Positions 22,842 to 35,009 of a DNA stretch of 64,000 nucleotides are shown piece after piece. Below the pieces are notes generated by a model. That model did not search any database, was not told where the DNA came from, and saw nothing but the letters and a program-made list of their open reading frames with translations. A program made the translations under genes and the position numbers. This DNA comes from Nereocystis luetkeana. Taxonomy: Eukaryota; Sar; Phaeophyceae; Laminariales; Laminariaceae. Positions within the stretch are counted from its first letter, which is position 1. Each line of letters starts with the position of its first letter. The stretch spans positions 7,825,491 through 7,889,490 of the forward strand of contig JARUPZ010000014.1 in the NCBI GenBank assembly GCA_031213475.1, in the 5' to 3' direction.

Positions 22842-24477
22842 GTGAGTCTTTTGCGTAGCATATGTATGTACTGTAGTACGATACCAGGTACATGGCAGCG
22901 CGGCCTATCTCCTGGCAGGGCACACTGTGTCTCCCTGCATAGGCGCCTGCCTACTACTCCTACGGTGCTATGATGGTAGACAGTCAAACTAGAGTAGCAT
23001 GTGGACGTGGTACTTTGGAGTACGCATGTTGCTGCTGCTAACGTACGAACGTACGAGTACATACCGTCACAGGATATCGAAGACCCTTTCAACATTCTGG
23101 CACCTCGCATCGGTACGTACCGGAGTTGTTCATATCGTACCTGGTCCGAAAATATGCAATGCCGTACATACCACCAACCACCATGTGTCACGGGTATTTA
23201 CGCGCGTCCTCGCGGTCGGATACAGCGGGGGTGCCGCGGACACGGCAGTCCTACGGTATGGCTACTGCATTTTTATGTTCGAAAGGAATCGTTTGTGGCG
23301 TTTCATGTTGATGAGGTTGCTGTCGCGTTTTGAGGTGTGACGACATCAACATACGTACCAGGTATGATATACCAGGCAGTGTTGTACGTACTACGAGCAG
23401 TACGAAAATGCTCACCCCCTCGTACGGGTTGTCCTACAGCCTACCGTTGGAGGTACTGATCACCTGTGTTTATCAGATATCCGCGTCTATCCTCTGGCTG
23501 CCGATATCTGAACAAATGCATTCCGTCAATGTTCGGATTAAACTATATATCCGTACTATTCTAAACCATGGTGTACCAGGTGAGTGACAAGACCAAAACC
23601 CAACGGTACTCATCGATCTGAAGAATCCACACAGGGGTAGTTTCGTTGCCCCGTCATACTTCATCACTGCCGTCGCTGGGTGCACTACCGTTCGTTTTAT
23701 CCTCCGTGGATTTTATCTCGACGTTCGTTCGACCGACATGGCGTCACTTACAGCTCAACAGCAGCAGCAATAGTTCACAACAGCACATACAAGCACTGGT
23801 TACGAAGGCACAACGACGAGCGACGCCGACCGGACATGTTTTTTTGTCGCCCGCCTGACCGGCCAGGGTCGGGTTCAGGATCGTACCGTCATGGTCGATT
23901 GGTCAGGGTCAGGCGGTATTTATTTTGGTCGCCCGCCTGCTTCGTGGATCGCACTGGCAGCCGCTGTCTCGGTCGATTATCCATCGTCCGTTCGGTCGAT
24001 CATCGTCCGGCAGCCGGCGGACAAATGCTGCCTCCCAAGCCCCGTCCCTTTGGTAGGCACATGCTTTAACGTGCGGCGGTCGATCAGTGCATGTACCCTC
24101 TTCATTTTAGTCGATTGTGATAGTGAAACAAACGTACGAGGTACCCGGTTGCGGCTCATATTACGAGCGGCCTCTCGTTGTGCATCAAATCTTCGCCATT
24201 TGGTTGTTCAATCGTGGCCAAGAGTAAAAAACAAGTACTTGTAGGCTCTGTCAGGACACCGCTGATCCGCTAGGGAAACATGGGGGGGGTATAAGGCATT
24301 GGGTGTTGATATTAATAGTTCAGCCTTTGGCGTTTACTCACTTCAGTCGAATGAGCTACACTGAAACATCGACGGCCGTTTGTACGTGTTCCAACGTGGA
24401 GTTTCGAAAGCGAGTATAGTTTCTGACACCATAATTATTTTTCTTTTGCGTGTTGCGCGTGTTGTTGCCCCCTGCAG
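22842..24477 (+). other. Long intron 1 of the PIF/Harbinger-like gene
   Basis: At 1636 bp this is by far the larger intron. It has two TACCAGGTA motifs (near 22881 and 23358) and many short frames without domains. No nested element was recognised. Confidence 0.55.
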
Positions 24478-24710
24478 TTGTGCGCTCTGCCGCTGGTGGG
24501 ATTTCGGTCGAATTACGCGTGGGCGTCGCCCTTCGACTGCTGGCCGGAGCTTCCTACTGCGACGTCTCTTTGGAGTTTAGATTGGGGCGTTCCACGGTAT
24601 ATTTTTTACTGTGGCAAGTGATCGACGCCATCAACAAGACGGACGGAATCGGGTCTTCCTTCTTCCCTCCAACGCCAGCAGAATGTCGAACAAACGAAGA
24701 TGGATTCCAG
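24478..24710 (+). other. Exon 2 of the PIF/Harbinger-like gene
   Basis: Acceptor CCTGCAG ends at 24477; the donor, CAG then GTGTGT, starts at 24711. It opens with VRSAAGG and VELRVGVALRL and ends in phase 0. Confidence 0.7.
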
Positions 24711-25141
24711 GTGTGTGACTTTTCATGCTACCGGAAGTACAACTGAGCGTCTTGTGCCTCTGTCAACGGCTTCGTCTCGCTCGGGCGTAAATCGCGGCCC
24801 GAAACGACATATTTTGTCCGACAACAATCCATGCGAATATATGTGTACTCGACTGCCTTGTATTTATCGAGTACACGCGGCGCACGTCTCTAGGTCCCGC
24901 CTGCATATGCTTAGGCTACTGTTCGCTGTAACAACACGCTGTGGCCGCAGCACTGCTTGTAACTCCCGGATGGCAACAACACAAAGAGATGACGCCGTAG
25001 CAACCCCTCTGGGTTGTAATTGTTGTGGATAGTATACATAAGAAGATCAGATCTATTCGTTTGGGAACCTCATTTTCCTCAGGTAGATCACCTTTTTTGT
25101 CGTGGTCGTGCGTCACACACTTTGGTTCTTATGCATGACAG

Positions 25142-25878
25142 GTAAAAAGCGACAATGGTATGTTCGATCATGTCCTGGCCGCCGCAGATGGTCTGTTCGT
25201 CAAGGGCATCGCGCCCACTAGGGCCGAAACTGCGAACGTCCTCTCTCACTACTCTGGCAGCAAGTGGAACAACGGCATCAACGTACAGGCAATGTGCGAT
25301 GCCAATTATCTTTTTTGCAACATTACCATCATATCTCCCGGTTCGACGAACGATTGGGGGTCATGGAATCGTTCTACGCTCTCCAAGGTCGTCCATGGAT
25401 AACCTACAGGCTACCACATCATCGCCGACGCCACATACCCGATCGGCGAAACCCTGCTGACGCCGTACCCGGGGAGAAACCTGCCACCGGGTGAAGACTC
25501 CTTCAACTCCCACCTCAGCCAGCTACGAGTGAAGATCGAACGGTCGTTCGGTATCCTCGTGTCCACGTGGGGATTTCTATGGCGGCCTCTCAGGGTGTCA
25601 CTGGCTGCACGCCCGGACGCCATCTTCGCCCTCTTCCGCCTACACAATTCTTGCAAGACGAAAAGGTCGATGTAATCCGTGTGGAAGAAGAAGATGCTGC
25701 GTCCGGGAAAGGCCGCTCTGCCCTGTCGCTTGAGCGCACGTTGGCACCAACCTGGAGGAGCCAGAAACTGCCCCTGTCGAGAAGTGGTGAAACTGCCGCG
25801 CGGGCGTTTCTTCGAATGAAGCTGGAGGCCGCGAAGCAGTGGCGCCCAGACCACAATACGGCCCGAAAAACTGCGTAG
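25142..25878 (+). other. Exon 3 of the PIF/Harbinger-like gene
   Basis: The acceptor ATGACAG ends at 25141, and the exon opens VKSDNGMFDHVLAAADG in phase 0. It contains all three candidate acidic catalytic residues, one nonsense codon at 25400 and one frame change near 25650. Confidence 0.7.
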
Positions 25879-27189
25879 ACCGCTAGGGAGTGTTTGATTC
25901 GAGGTGACTGTCCCGGCTGGGCAATGGGGGCGGTGGTCGTACATCGGGGGAAGGTGTGTGGTGGAAGGTCTTTGGGGAGGGGGGGGGGGGGGGGAGGGGG
26001 GGGGGGCGAGGGGTGGATGAAACAGGAGGGACTCCGTCATGTAGTTGAGCCCAAACATTGTTGTGTCGTGTTCGTCACTTAGTCCTGTGGTATGACATTG
26101 TTTTCGAGGAAAACTCGATCGAGTAGTAGGAATCCACACCAGACTTTGATTTGTGTGTTTTGGTATTTCCGAGCGTATTGTCTCGACAGTTCTTCGCCAC
26201 GTAGCTCTTATCGCAATGGTGTGCTGGCGACGTCGTGCGAAAGGGCAGCACGTGTCAACCTACCAACGTCTGCGTTGCGCCCCCCCCCCCCCCCGCTCGT
26301 TGATGAAGTAATATGTTGTGAAGGCATCGTTGTTGGTTGGGGCTACTACGCTCTGCAGTGCAGTTGACGCGGCCCTCGCGCTGGCCGTCGTCCACTTGCC
26401 AGTTTTTTGGTGTGCCTTCCGTGTGTCCTTTTCATGTATGCTATTTGTTGCGCTTTTTTCGTACGCGTGCGTCATGGCAGTAAATGGATTTGTGTTGCGT
26501 GTAGACGACCCCCCTCTGTTGTCGATATTCCACGTAATTGCGTTCCTTTGCGTCCTTCCTTAGTCTATTGTCTTTGGTGGACATTTATTACTCCTTACCA
26601 GGTAGATGGTATCTCTCGTGTTTTTTTTTTTTTTTCACTCGTGTTTAGTGCTACACACGGATACAACGTATAGGTGCCCAAACGTAATCCCCGAGCATGT
26701 TTTTGCCCGATGTTAAAGTTGTACTTCAGTTCCATGGGTATCACATCGCAGTTAGTTTCCCACCGGAGTTGCTCTTGCTGTGGTTTAGTACTAATATGTA
26801 CCGGCCTAATGACCATGGGCCGAATTATATCAGTACCATTTTGTGGGAACGTACATGACGGCGTGTGTTGGTCGCCCACGACGTCGATATTGTTGTTGTG
26901 GACGAAATAAATTTCGTTCGTACCCGTTCCTTTTTGTTGTTCTTTGGATAACGCTCAACTTCCTGCGAGGAAGCAAAACATAGAAGTGTCTTGTTCCCTA
27001 TGTTTTTGTTTACGTTATCGATCGTTTGCGGGACAACTATTTGATGAAGTCCGTCCACGTACGCGTGAGGAACAAACGTGTTCAATAATTGGGGTATACC
27101 ATGCAATTACGGTAATGTTACTGTCTTCGGGTTACGGATTGCATGATCATATCTGAAAGGCCGCCGGCCAATGCTATGTAGGGTCTCTT
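25879..27189. other. Intergenic stretch with G and C runs
   Basis: A G tract with a few A interruptions covers about 25977-26007, and a C run lies at 26280-26294. TACCAGGTA occurs near 26597. No gene is supported. Confidence 0.5.
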
Positions 27190-27269
27190 GAAATCGATTG
27201 AAGAGCGCGGGCAGAGCTCGCACGCTTGTTTTGGCATGGGCACTGCTTGTCAATTGGAGTCAAGACGGC

Positions 27270-28330
27270 GCGCTCAAGTACGAGCGCGGCTTCCCAGCAT
27301 AAAATATAGGGAGAAAAAAAACGTATTTTAAGCGTCGTTTGTTTTGTCTCCACCATTTCGCAAGCGCGACTTCCCGTCAAAGAGCGTAAAAAACACAAGC
27401 AACTACCCGCATTTGATGGCGCCACCTTTCGTTTTTCAGCTCCAAATGACAAGTGCGGCTTGTCAAACGTTGATTCATGACTGCCCCGATATGTCCACTG
27501 ACGGACGGGTGCCCAACCAGCACCTGCCACTACAAATAATACAGGCGTGGATTCGCCGCGAAAGTAGCCCATAATAAGTCACGAAATGGTGTGTTGCTAC
27601 CCCCGTCTTCCCGACCGTACAAGCGTGGCTTGTCATCATGAATATTCTGCATTAACGCCAGGTCCAGGCTTCTAATAAACAACCGGTTAACGAACGCCAG
27701 CTCAATTCCACCATTTCAGGCGCGTGTTCGCTCGAAAAAAACTAATGTATAGCAACAAACGGCCGTGGCATCAACAAAACACACCCCACCCCTCCCAACC
27801 AATTTACAAGCACGGCTTCGCGGCAAAATTCGAGTATAGTCAGGACAGTCTCTGACGGCGAACAAAGACGCTTATCGCAACTCACGTCTTCCTGATCATA
27901 CAAGCGCGGCTTCTCATCATGATTATTCTACATTAACGCCAGGCCCAGGCGTCTAATAAACAACCGGTTAACGAACGCCAGCTCAATTCCACCATTTCAG
28001 AATCGTGTTCGCTCGAAAACAAAAATGTATAATAACAAACGGCCGTGGCATCAACAAAAACACAACTCTCCCCCCCCAATCAATTTACAACCACGGCTTC
28101 GCGGCAAAAAAATACTATCAAAATGTCAGTCTCTGGCGGAAGAGAAAAAACACCCCTACCATCCCCCTCTCCATGTCGTGACAAGCACGACTGCGGCGAA
28201 TGTAGGCCAAACGACAGGCGGCTGGGAAACAAGCGTCTCACGGGGGGCCTCTTCCCCATGTTACAGGCGCGGCGGCGTTTCAAAACAAAACATTAAGCCA
28301 GGGTTCGTGAACGCCAACTCCCCCCCCCCC
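27270..28330. repeat. Repeat block with a recurring CAAGCGCGGCTTC motif and a 281-bp tandem pair
   Basis: A motif close to ACAAGCGYGGCTTC recurs near 27278, 27361, 27449, 27619, 27806, 27900 and 28088. The segment 27620-27835 is repeated at about 27900-28116. For example, CCGGTTAACGAACGCCAGCT occurs at 27683 and 27964, a period of 281 bp. A decayed third copy follows to about 28330, ending in C runs. No protein is encoded. Confidence 0.75.
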
Positions 28331-28401
28331 CCACCCGCAACCAAATTGCAATCCCCCCCCCGCCCCCCTGCCAACAGCAAACCCTGATCGCCTCGTCCAG
28401 C

Positions 28402-28990
28402 TCACGCTACTATACCGGCGGATTCCATTATATCGTCGTCTAGTTGTTTCATGTTTGCGTTAACAAAGCGCTCCCTCATGGAAATATGGCCGCCCTCGCC
28501 TGCCTGTTTGCGTGCCTTGAGCATTCTCTTCAGTTTCCGAGAGAAAGCCTTGTGCTGTTTCACCATCTTCCTGGTTTCACCCATCTTGATGGCTTTGTTT
28601 TTCTCCTTGTCTGTGCTCTCACGCCAGGTTAAACTTCCAGACGAAGAAGGCGCCACGAGAGGGCGCAAAGATTGAATGGCCTGATCGATGCTCTTATTCG
28701 TCGAGGCCTGCATAGAATTCGTCCTTTCGTCGTTCAATTTCTTCCTATGTCCTCGCTTTGTTGCCTCGAATTACTCCCTCTCCTTCCGCTTCGTCTCGGC
28801 CCTCCGTTCCGCGTCGCTCATCTCGGACTTTACACCTCCAGTTGACCCCCCTGCGTCACGAGTACCCGTGAATTCGGGGGGGAGAAGGTTTCCGCTGAGC
28901 GTTTTCGGGGAGGAGGCTGCTGCACACGTCGTGAAGATGCGGGAGTTTGGCGATCGGCTCTCTCATTGGGAGGACGCCCTTGCTGTCTGT
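28402..28990 (-). pseudogene. Basic helical protein relic, possible transposon partner ORF
   Basis: Read on the - strand: MSDAERRAETKRKERE, a TAA, then FEATKRGHRKKLNDERTNS and KSIDQAIQSLRPLVAPSS. A long Lys/Arg-rich helical tail follows (MVKQHKAFSRKLKRMLKAR), ending DDDIMESAGIVA at 28402. The charged-helix layout resembles the tail of SANT/trihelix proteins that form the second ORF of PIF/Harbinger elements (family knowledge). The DDE relic ends 2.5 kb away on the other strand. No SANT domain itself is visible, so the link is only a suggestion. Confidence 0.4.
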
Positions 28991-30763
28991 ACAGGCAGAC
29001 ACGGGTTGCGATACAGATTTGTTTTTAAACATTCAGAAGCTCTTATGTTACCGTCGAAAGCACTTACACGAGCCGTGGAGTGCCTCAATGCTAGGAAGGG
29101 ATTGCTCCGAAATCTATGTATTCGTATCAACATAGATAAGGGGAATCGACATATATATCGCGACCTGTCGCCTCCCACAGACGATCATGCTGGTGTTAAG
29201 ATATTTCCAGAAGCATTTCTGAAACAAAAAACGTAATTCATACCGTCTAAGACGCGCAAACATGGCGGAGTGGGGCGAGGATTAAACGCCATTAACGATA
29301 CCGTACATGATCAGGTTTGACGCTGCACCGTGCATGTGAAATAAGACGATGCCATGCAACTGGGGCAGGTGGGGACGCACCACCGCCCACGGACTGCCCG
29401 GAAGGCCAACGGCGGTAAAAGCCCCACGAGTTGACATGGAAAAACACGCGTGATTGCGAGAAAAAAGGCAACAGGCGTCCCATCGCTGAAACGAAGAGCT
29501 GGCAGGACAGAGACATCGCATATTCACGTGGAAGCACGCGTTCGTCCTTGAATTTACGAAGAGCCTGACAGTGTCACCATCAAACAAGAAGTTGGGACTA
29601 AACCAACACGTTGTCTGTGCCAAATGTTGCCCGCATTGTTTCGGAGCGATGCACGGTAAAAATGATACTGAAGTTGTTTTGTTGGTTGATCTCTATAGGT
29701 ATAGACGCAGCTGGCACGGGAACGCGTGGTTGACTCAAGACAATGACACGGACCTCCTCTTATATATTATATATCCGTGCTGTCGAGTGAAAGCAGGTGG
29801 CGGCGCATCCACGTGAATATCCATCACATTGCAGGCACAATATATCTCCCGCTTTTCCGCAGATTAACCGCCTAAATCTCCCGTCCTTATAATCCCACAT
29901 CAATATATGGAACTCCCTAATACTATATGGAACATCTCCGTCGTGTCTCTTGAGCACAGTCAATTTCCCCCCTGCTCACTATACACGGACCAGACTTCAA
30001 CATCCCCCCAGGTCGGTAACATGACAATGCACGACTTCGCTGGGTCGATACATCTCTTCTTTATGACAACTCATATAAACTTCAGAAACTCAAACATCCA
30101 ATATGTGACTCAAAAATCAAATTCTCGAATGAACACTCAAATTCTCAAACCAGTATTCAAATGCTCAAATCCATAGCCTCTCTGTTGCAAACAAATAAAA
30201 ATACCGAAATCCAATGCCAGGTAAAACGACATTCTTCTCGGATTCAGCCACGTAAAACGGCATTTTCTGCGGAATTGATTCAAATATATCAGTGTCTCTT
30301 CAGTCCTACCGACCTCTCTCTCAATTTCCGAATTACTATCCAGACCTTCCCTCGTCAGAAAACATTTTCATATATATATGGACCGCACACGCCCCCAGGC
30401 GCTTCCTGGCCTCTCTCCAGTCTCAACAAAAAGGTAAATCACGAAATCCATCAGAAACATACCACAGGAGTGGTCATGCCAATCAAAATAAATCAAGTCA
30501 AGAAACTTAATGCCAGAGATCGCGAGGAACCCCGTTCCTCCGGACAAGAGTCTTCCCTTATCCCCTACTCCCGCCATAGATACACAGATCGCGACGGTAA
30601 TGCGAGATAGCACATAGGTTTCCCCACTTGAAAATTATTTGACGTTGAGACCACTCGGAAAACACCAAAAACCCTCAAAATCCGTTACCAGAAACAAAAC
30701 GATTTATAGTTCAAACACATTCTTCACCCAAAAAATAAAATAAAACATCTCGGAAAGAAGGCG
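28991..30763. other. Non-coding stretch, C/A-rich on the + strand
   Basis: Short unrecognised frames. From about 29880 the + strand is markedly rich in C and A, with ACTCAAA-like short repeats near 30060-30170. A block near 30515-30600 (CCGTTCCTCCGGACA, CTACTCCCGCC) resembles one near 62810-62860. It could hold the downstream terminal repeat of the neighbouring Copia element, but no matching upstream repeat was found. Confidence 0.4.
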
Positions 30764-31749
30764 TCAAAGTTTCATCAGAAAATCCTGGTGGTAACGAAAA
30801 ACCATGTTGTTGAGCGGCTTTGTTAAGAAGTCTGCGCGCTTCTCCTCGGACTCTACATGGGTAATAACAAACTCCCCCTTGGAAATAAGCTCTCGCAAAA
30901 AGTGGTGTCGAACTTCGATGTGCTTAGAATTCGACGTGCACACTCGGTTTTGTGCCAGGTGCCTTCCCCCCTCGTTATCTTCGAAACCCGTATGCATCGC
31001 CCCCCAGACCCCGGAAAAATGAAACCCCAAACGTAGCGCAAGAACATCGCCTCCTTGATAGTGTCTGCTAGTGCTACATATTCAGCCTCAGTGGTCGAGA
31101 GCGTAACGCATTTCTGCGTCCTAGAAAACCAGCACACACACGCACCAGCACACATGATAGCCCCACCTGAAACTGACCTCCCGTCAGTGGCTTTGTTGGC
31201 GTAGTCCGCATCCGCAAACGCCACAAGATCAAGCCCGCTACCCTTCGGAAACGAAATACCGAAATCACTCGTAGAAAACACATATTCTAAAATACCGACC
31301 GCTGTCTCCCAGTGTACTTCCGTCGGCCTATTCGTGTACCTCGCTACCGCCCTCACCGCGTTCGCAATATCCGGTCGTGTTTGGTTCGCAAGCCACATCA
31401 AGCACCCCACCAACTCGCGGAAAGGCCAATCACCCACGGGTTCATTCTCGTCGAACTCTTCGAGCTTCGCACCAGTCGAAAGCGGATTATTCCTCCCAGA
31501 ACTAACACCAAACCTCGCCCCGGTCTTTTCAGCGAACGCCTGCTTCGAAATTGTCAAAGTACCAGCATCCCAATCCCTCGAAAACCAACAACCAGCATAC
31601 CACCGCAACTCGCCCAGATTGTTGATCGGAACAAGGCAGTTCAGGTCTTCACATAACTGATCGCACCTAGCCTTGCGCCCTACAGCAAACATATCATCCA
31701 CATGAACCACTGTTACTATGCAGACAGAGCCCGACTCGACCGACCTCAT
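30764..31749 (-). other. Copia RT C-terminal part and RNase H
   Basis: VHVDDMFAVG is the YVDD-type catalytic block. FADADYANKATDGRSVSG and TLSTTEAEYVALAD are the RNase H blocks. IEVRHHFLRELI and RADFLTKPLN mark the C-terminus. Confidence 0.92.
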
Positions 31750-31815
31750 GACACACGCATCAGCGGGGCTCTGCTCAAAGCCTATACACTTTATGTGAGT
31801 GAGAAGGTGGTTGTG

Positions 31816-32142
31816 TCACGACCTCGACGCTTGCTTCAAGCCATAGAGACTGCGGTTCAACCTGACTACCTTACCGGACATTTCGCCGCAGCCAGAGGGC
31901 AGTCGCATGAAAACATCCTCATCCAAACTCGACTGCACGAACGCTTGCTCTGCATCAAAATGACACAAATCCAGACCCAACTCGCACGCAACGGCACCCA
32001 ACAAACGAAAACAAGACGCTGCAGGGGTCGGAGCAAAATTCCCAAAGAAATCAATACCCCTTTGCTGCTTGAAACCTCGTGCCACCAGCCTTGCTTTCGC
32101 CCGCACCACATCACCATGCTCGTTGGACTTCCAGGCGAACAC
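31816..32142 (-). other. Copia reverse transcriptase, N-terminal part
   Basis: KARLVARGFKQQRGIDFF, HFDAEQAFVQSSLDEDVFM and SLYGLKQA are classic Copia RT blocks. Confidence 0.9.
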
Positions 32143-32399
32143 CCATGACGCCGAGATGACGTTGAGTCCCTCTGGTTGCTACGTCGCTCCAAACGTCCCC
32201 GCGTCCGCCAGTCCATGATATTCCTTGTCCATCGCCTGCCTCCAGATCGTCGAATACTCGTCTACACACGCTTCTGCCTACGAGTTCGGCGTCGAAAGTT
32301 CACTTGCCGGGCGCGTGGGAAGGGGAGAATTCTCGCGCGGTGGGGCTTGGTGGAAAAGTACATGGCCTATACCTTCCCGTGCTGCCATCAGCGATAGCA

Positions 32400-32650
32400 G
32401 CTCATGGCCCATAGCCTCGCGGTTCCGCGCGGTCTCCCCTCTTGTCCGCCCCCTCAGAACTTCACCTTCCTCCGGGTACCGTCCAGCTTCCCCCACTGTC
32501 CGACCACCCTGCACACCGCCACCACCCTCCTGGTGCCGTGCAGTCTCCCCCCTGGTCCGCCCCCTCAGTACGTCGCCATCCTCCGGGTCCGGGATATAAG
32601 AACCCAGTTCCCGGGCAGCACGCTGCGAAAGCTGTGGCTGCGAAGACTGC
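32400..32650. repeat. Pro-rich linker minisatellite in the Copia element
   Basis: Imperfect units of about 60 bp with cores CCGCCCCCTCAG and TCCTCCGGGT. They lie between the integrase-side triplication and the RT, where Copia elements carry a variable linker. Confidence 0.6.
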
Positions 32651-32689
32651 TGCGGCGGCGACGGCGATGATCTCGGCGGCGACGGCGAC

Positions 32690-34200
32690 GGCGGCGGCGG
32701 CGGCGACGGCGGTGGCGGTGACGGTGGCAGTGGCGGCGGCGGTGACGATGGCGGCGGCAGCGACGGCGACGGTGACGGCGGGGACGGTGGCGACGGCGAC
32801 GGCGGCGGCGGCTGCTGCGGTAGCGGCGGTGATGACGGCGGTAGCGGCGGCAGCAGTGGGGATAGGGACGGTCATCCGGGCCATACGTCAGGGCCTCTCA
32901 GAGGCTCCGGCGTACCCGGGGGCGGTGGTGGCGGCGACGGCGGCGGCGGGGAGCTTTCCTCCTCCGAAGGCAGTTACCCCACAAACGGCTTCCTCGGGTG
33001 CTCCCAAGTGAGGTCGCGGGAGAACGACATCCGGCCAGATGCCAGCAGAATCTTGCTGCAGTCAGCTGCGTGGTGGTTGCCGCCGTTGATGTAGAAACAA
33101 GCCTCCGCCTTCGGCTCGGTCTTCAAGTTCCTCCTGACGTGGTGGAAACCTGGCTTCATAAATGGGAGCAGCCGCGCAAACGGTGCTCTCCCGTAAAATT
33201 TGCGGTGACGGCAGTGGCGGTGACGGTGGCAGTGGCGGCGGTGGTGACGATTGCGGCGGCAGCGACGGCGACGGTGACGGCGGGGACGGTGGCGACGGCG
33301 ACGGCGGCGGAAGCTGCGGCGGTAGCGGCGGTGATGACGGCGGTAGCGGCGGCAGCAGTGGGGATGAGGACGGTCATCCGGGCCATACGTCAGGGCCTCT
33401 CAGAGGCTCCGGCGTACCCGGGGGCGGTGGTGACGGCGACGGCGGCGGCGGGGACCTCTCCTCCTCCGAAGGCAGTTACCCCACAAAAGGCTTCCTCGGG
33501 TGCTCCCAAGTGAGGTAGCGGGAGAACGACATCCGGCCAGATGCCAGCAGAATCTTGCTGCAGTCAGCTGCGTGGTGGTTGCCGCCGTTGAGGTAGAAAC
33601 AAGCCTCCGCCTTCGGCTCGGTCTTCAAGCTCCTCCTGACGTGGTGGAAACCTGGCCTTGAAAATGAGAGCAGCCGCGCAAACGGTGCTCTCCCGTAAAA
33701 TTTGCGGTGACGGCGGTGGCGGTGACGGTGGCAGTGGCGGCGGCGGTGACGATGGCGGCGGCAGCGACGGCGACGGTGACGGCGGGGACGGTGGCGACGG
33801 CGACGGCGGCGGCGGCTGCTGCGGTAGCGGCGGTGATGACGGCGGTAGCGGCGGCAGCAGTGGGGATAGGGACGGTCATCCGGGCCATACGTCAGGGCCT
33901 CTCAGAGGCTCCGGCGTACCCGGGGGCGGTGGTGGCGGCGACGGCGGCGGCGGGGAGCTTTCCTCCTCCGAAGGCAGTTACCCCACAAACGGCTTCCTCG
34001 GGTGCTCCCAAGTGAGGTCGCGGGAGAACGACATCCGGCCAGATGCCAGCAGAATCTTGCTGCAGTCAGCTGCGTGGTGGTTGCCGCCGTTGAGGTAGAA
34101 ACAAGCCTCCGCCTTCGGCTCGGTCTTCAAGCTCCTCCTGACGTGGTGGAAACCTGGCTTCAAAAATGGGAGCAGCCGCGCAAACGGTGCTCTCCCGTAA
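32690..34200. repeat. 502-bp tandem triplication inside the Copia element
   Basis: Three units with a constant 502-bp offset: GGTGACGGTGGCAG occurs at 32717, 33219 and 33721. Each unit joins a GGCGGT/GACGG minisatellite of about 290 bp to a copied integrase tail (on the - strand GFHHVRR, CFYLNGGNHHAADC). Units are nearly identical, so the triplication is recent. The minisatellite gives long false frames on both strands. Confidence 0.9.
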
Positions 34201-35003
34201 AATTTGCGGTACGGCGAGTGCATTTCCGGCTTGTCCCTCACCCTTGCCGTCATATTGATGACGTCGCTCGCGTACACGCAGGACTCAGCCCAAAGGGGCT
34301 GCGTCGCCGGCATCCTTGCATCGCCGAACAGGCGTGGGGCCTCCAGGCGGGACGCCATTGCAAGCTCCAGCGTCATCGAAATTCGCCGTTCGACCACGCC
34401 GTCATGCTTCGGAGAATCAACGGGCGTGTGCTCGCGGTGAATACCGTGATAGTTGAGCAGCTCCACGAACTCCGCCTTGGTGAACTCGGTGCCGTTGTCT
34501 GAGCGAAGGCACTCCACGGTGGACGGAACACCCTTGGCGTTGATGTCGGCCAGAAAACCAGCGAAGACCTTCGGGACGTCGTGCTCCCGCTTCAAGAAAT
34601 ACGGCCATCCCAGTTGCGAGTAGTCGTCGACGATCATCATCATATACTGCGCACCGCCAGCAGACGTCGACTGCTGTCCCGGCAGATCCACGAACAGACG
34701 TTCCAGAGGCCTGGTGGAGCGGCACTCGGTCGTTCACGGCACCGCCATCCTCCTCCCCTTCGCCTCAGAACACCCAGCACACAAAACCAACTCCCCAAAA
34801 ACCTTAATGCCCATCTGGCGTGCCGTCTCACGGAGAGTGTTAGCATGGGAGTGAGCAAGGGAAACGTGAAGGTCGTTAATATCAACCCTCCGCATTTTTC
34901 CGGGGGCCAAGACAGCGGCAACAATCGGGGTCTCTACAGTCCGCTTGGTGTCTACGTACGAAGCTGCGTCCTTATGCACAAAGGACAATTTCCCATCCAA
35001 CAA
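33978..35003 (-). other. Copia integrase
   Basis: The pre-integrase segment (HVSLAHSHANTLRETARQMG) leads to the core with MMIVDDYSQLGWPYF, SDNGTEFTKAEF and HDGVVERRISMTLELA, matching the D, D and E blocks of Copia integrases. Confidence 0.85.
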
Positions 35004-35009
35004 GTGAGC

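Larger units (their letters stand above)
22514..25878 (+). pseudogene. PIF/Harbinger-like (HARBI1/ALP1-type) DDE transposase, three exons
   Basis: Exons 22514-22841, 24478-24710 and 25142-25878 are joined by GT-AG introns whose phases agree: 328 plus 233 nt is a whole number of codons. The start is a true ATG (MADRSKRKV). Exon 1 encodes a basic head and FFTRFYRMEERSFDKL. Exon 2 encodes VGVALRLLAGASYCDVSLEF, the helix-turn-helix-like part common in this family. Exon 3 carries the nuclease: AADGLFV (first Asp), YHIIADATYP with LLTPYPG (second Asp), and RVKIERSFGIL (Glu), then RLHNSC. The triad is inferred from family pattern. Two disruptions: an in-frame TAA at 25400-25402 and a frame change near 25650, after which KVDVIRVEEEDAA runs on to 25878. 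No terminal repeats were found, so it could be a decayed transposon or a lost domesticated gene. Confidence 0.75.

Noticed and set aside
25411-26139. 242-codon - strand frame with Pro-rich start
   Set aside because: It lies opposite exon 3 of the Harbinger-like gene and a G tract; no domain, so a shadow frame.
32442-34098. Long Ala/Thr/Val- and Gly/Asp-rich frames on both strands
   Set aside because: They arise from the GACGGCGGT minisatellite within the Copia element and have no non-repetitive coding content.
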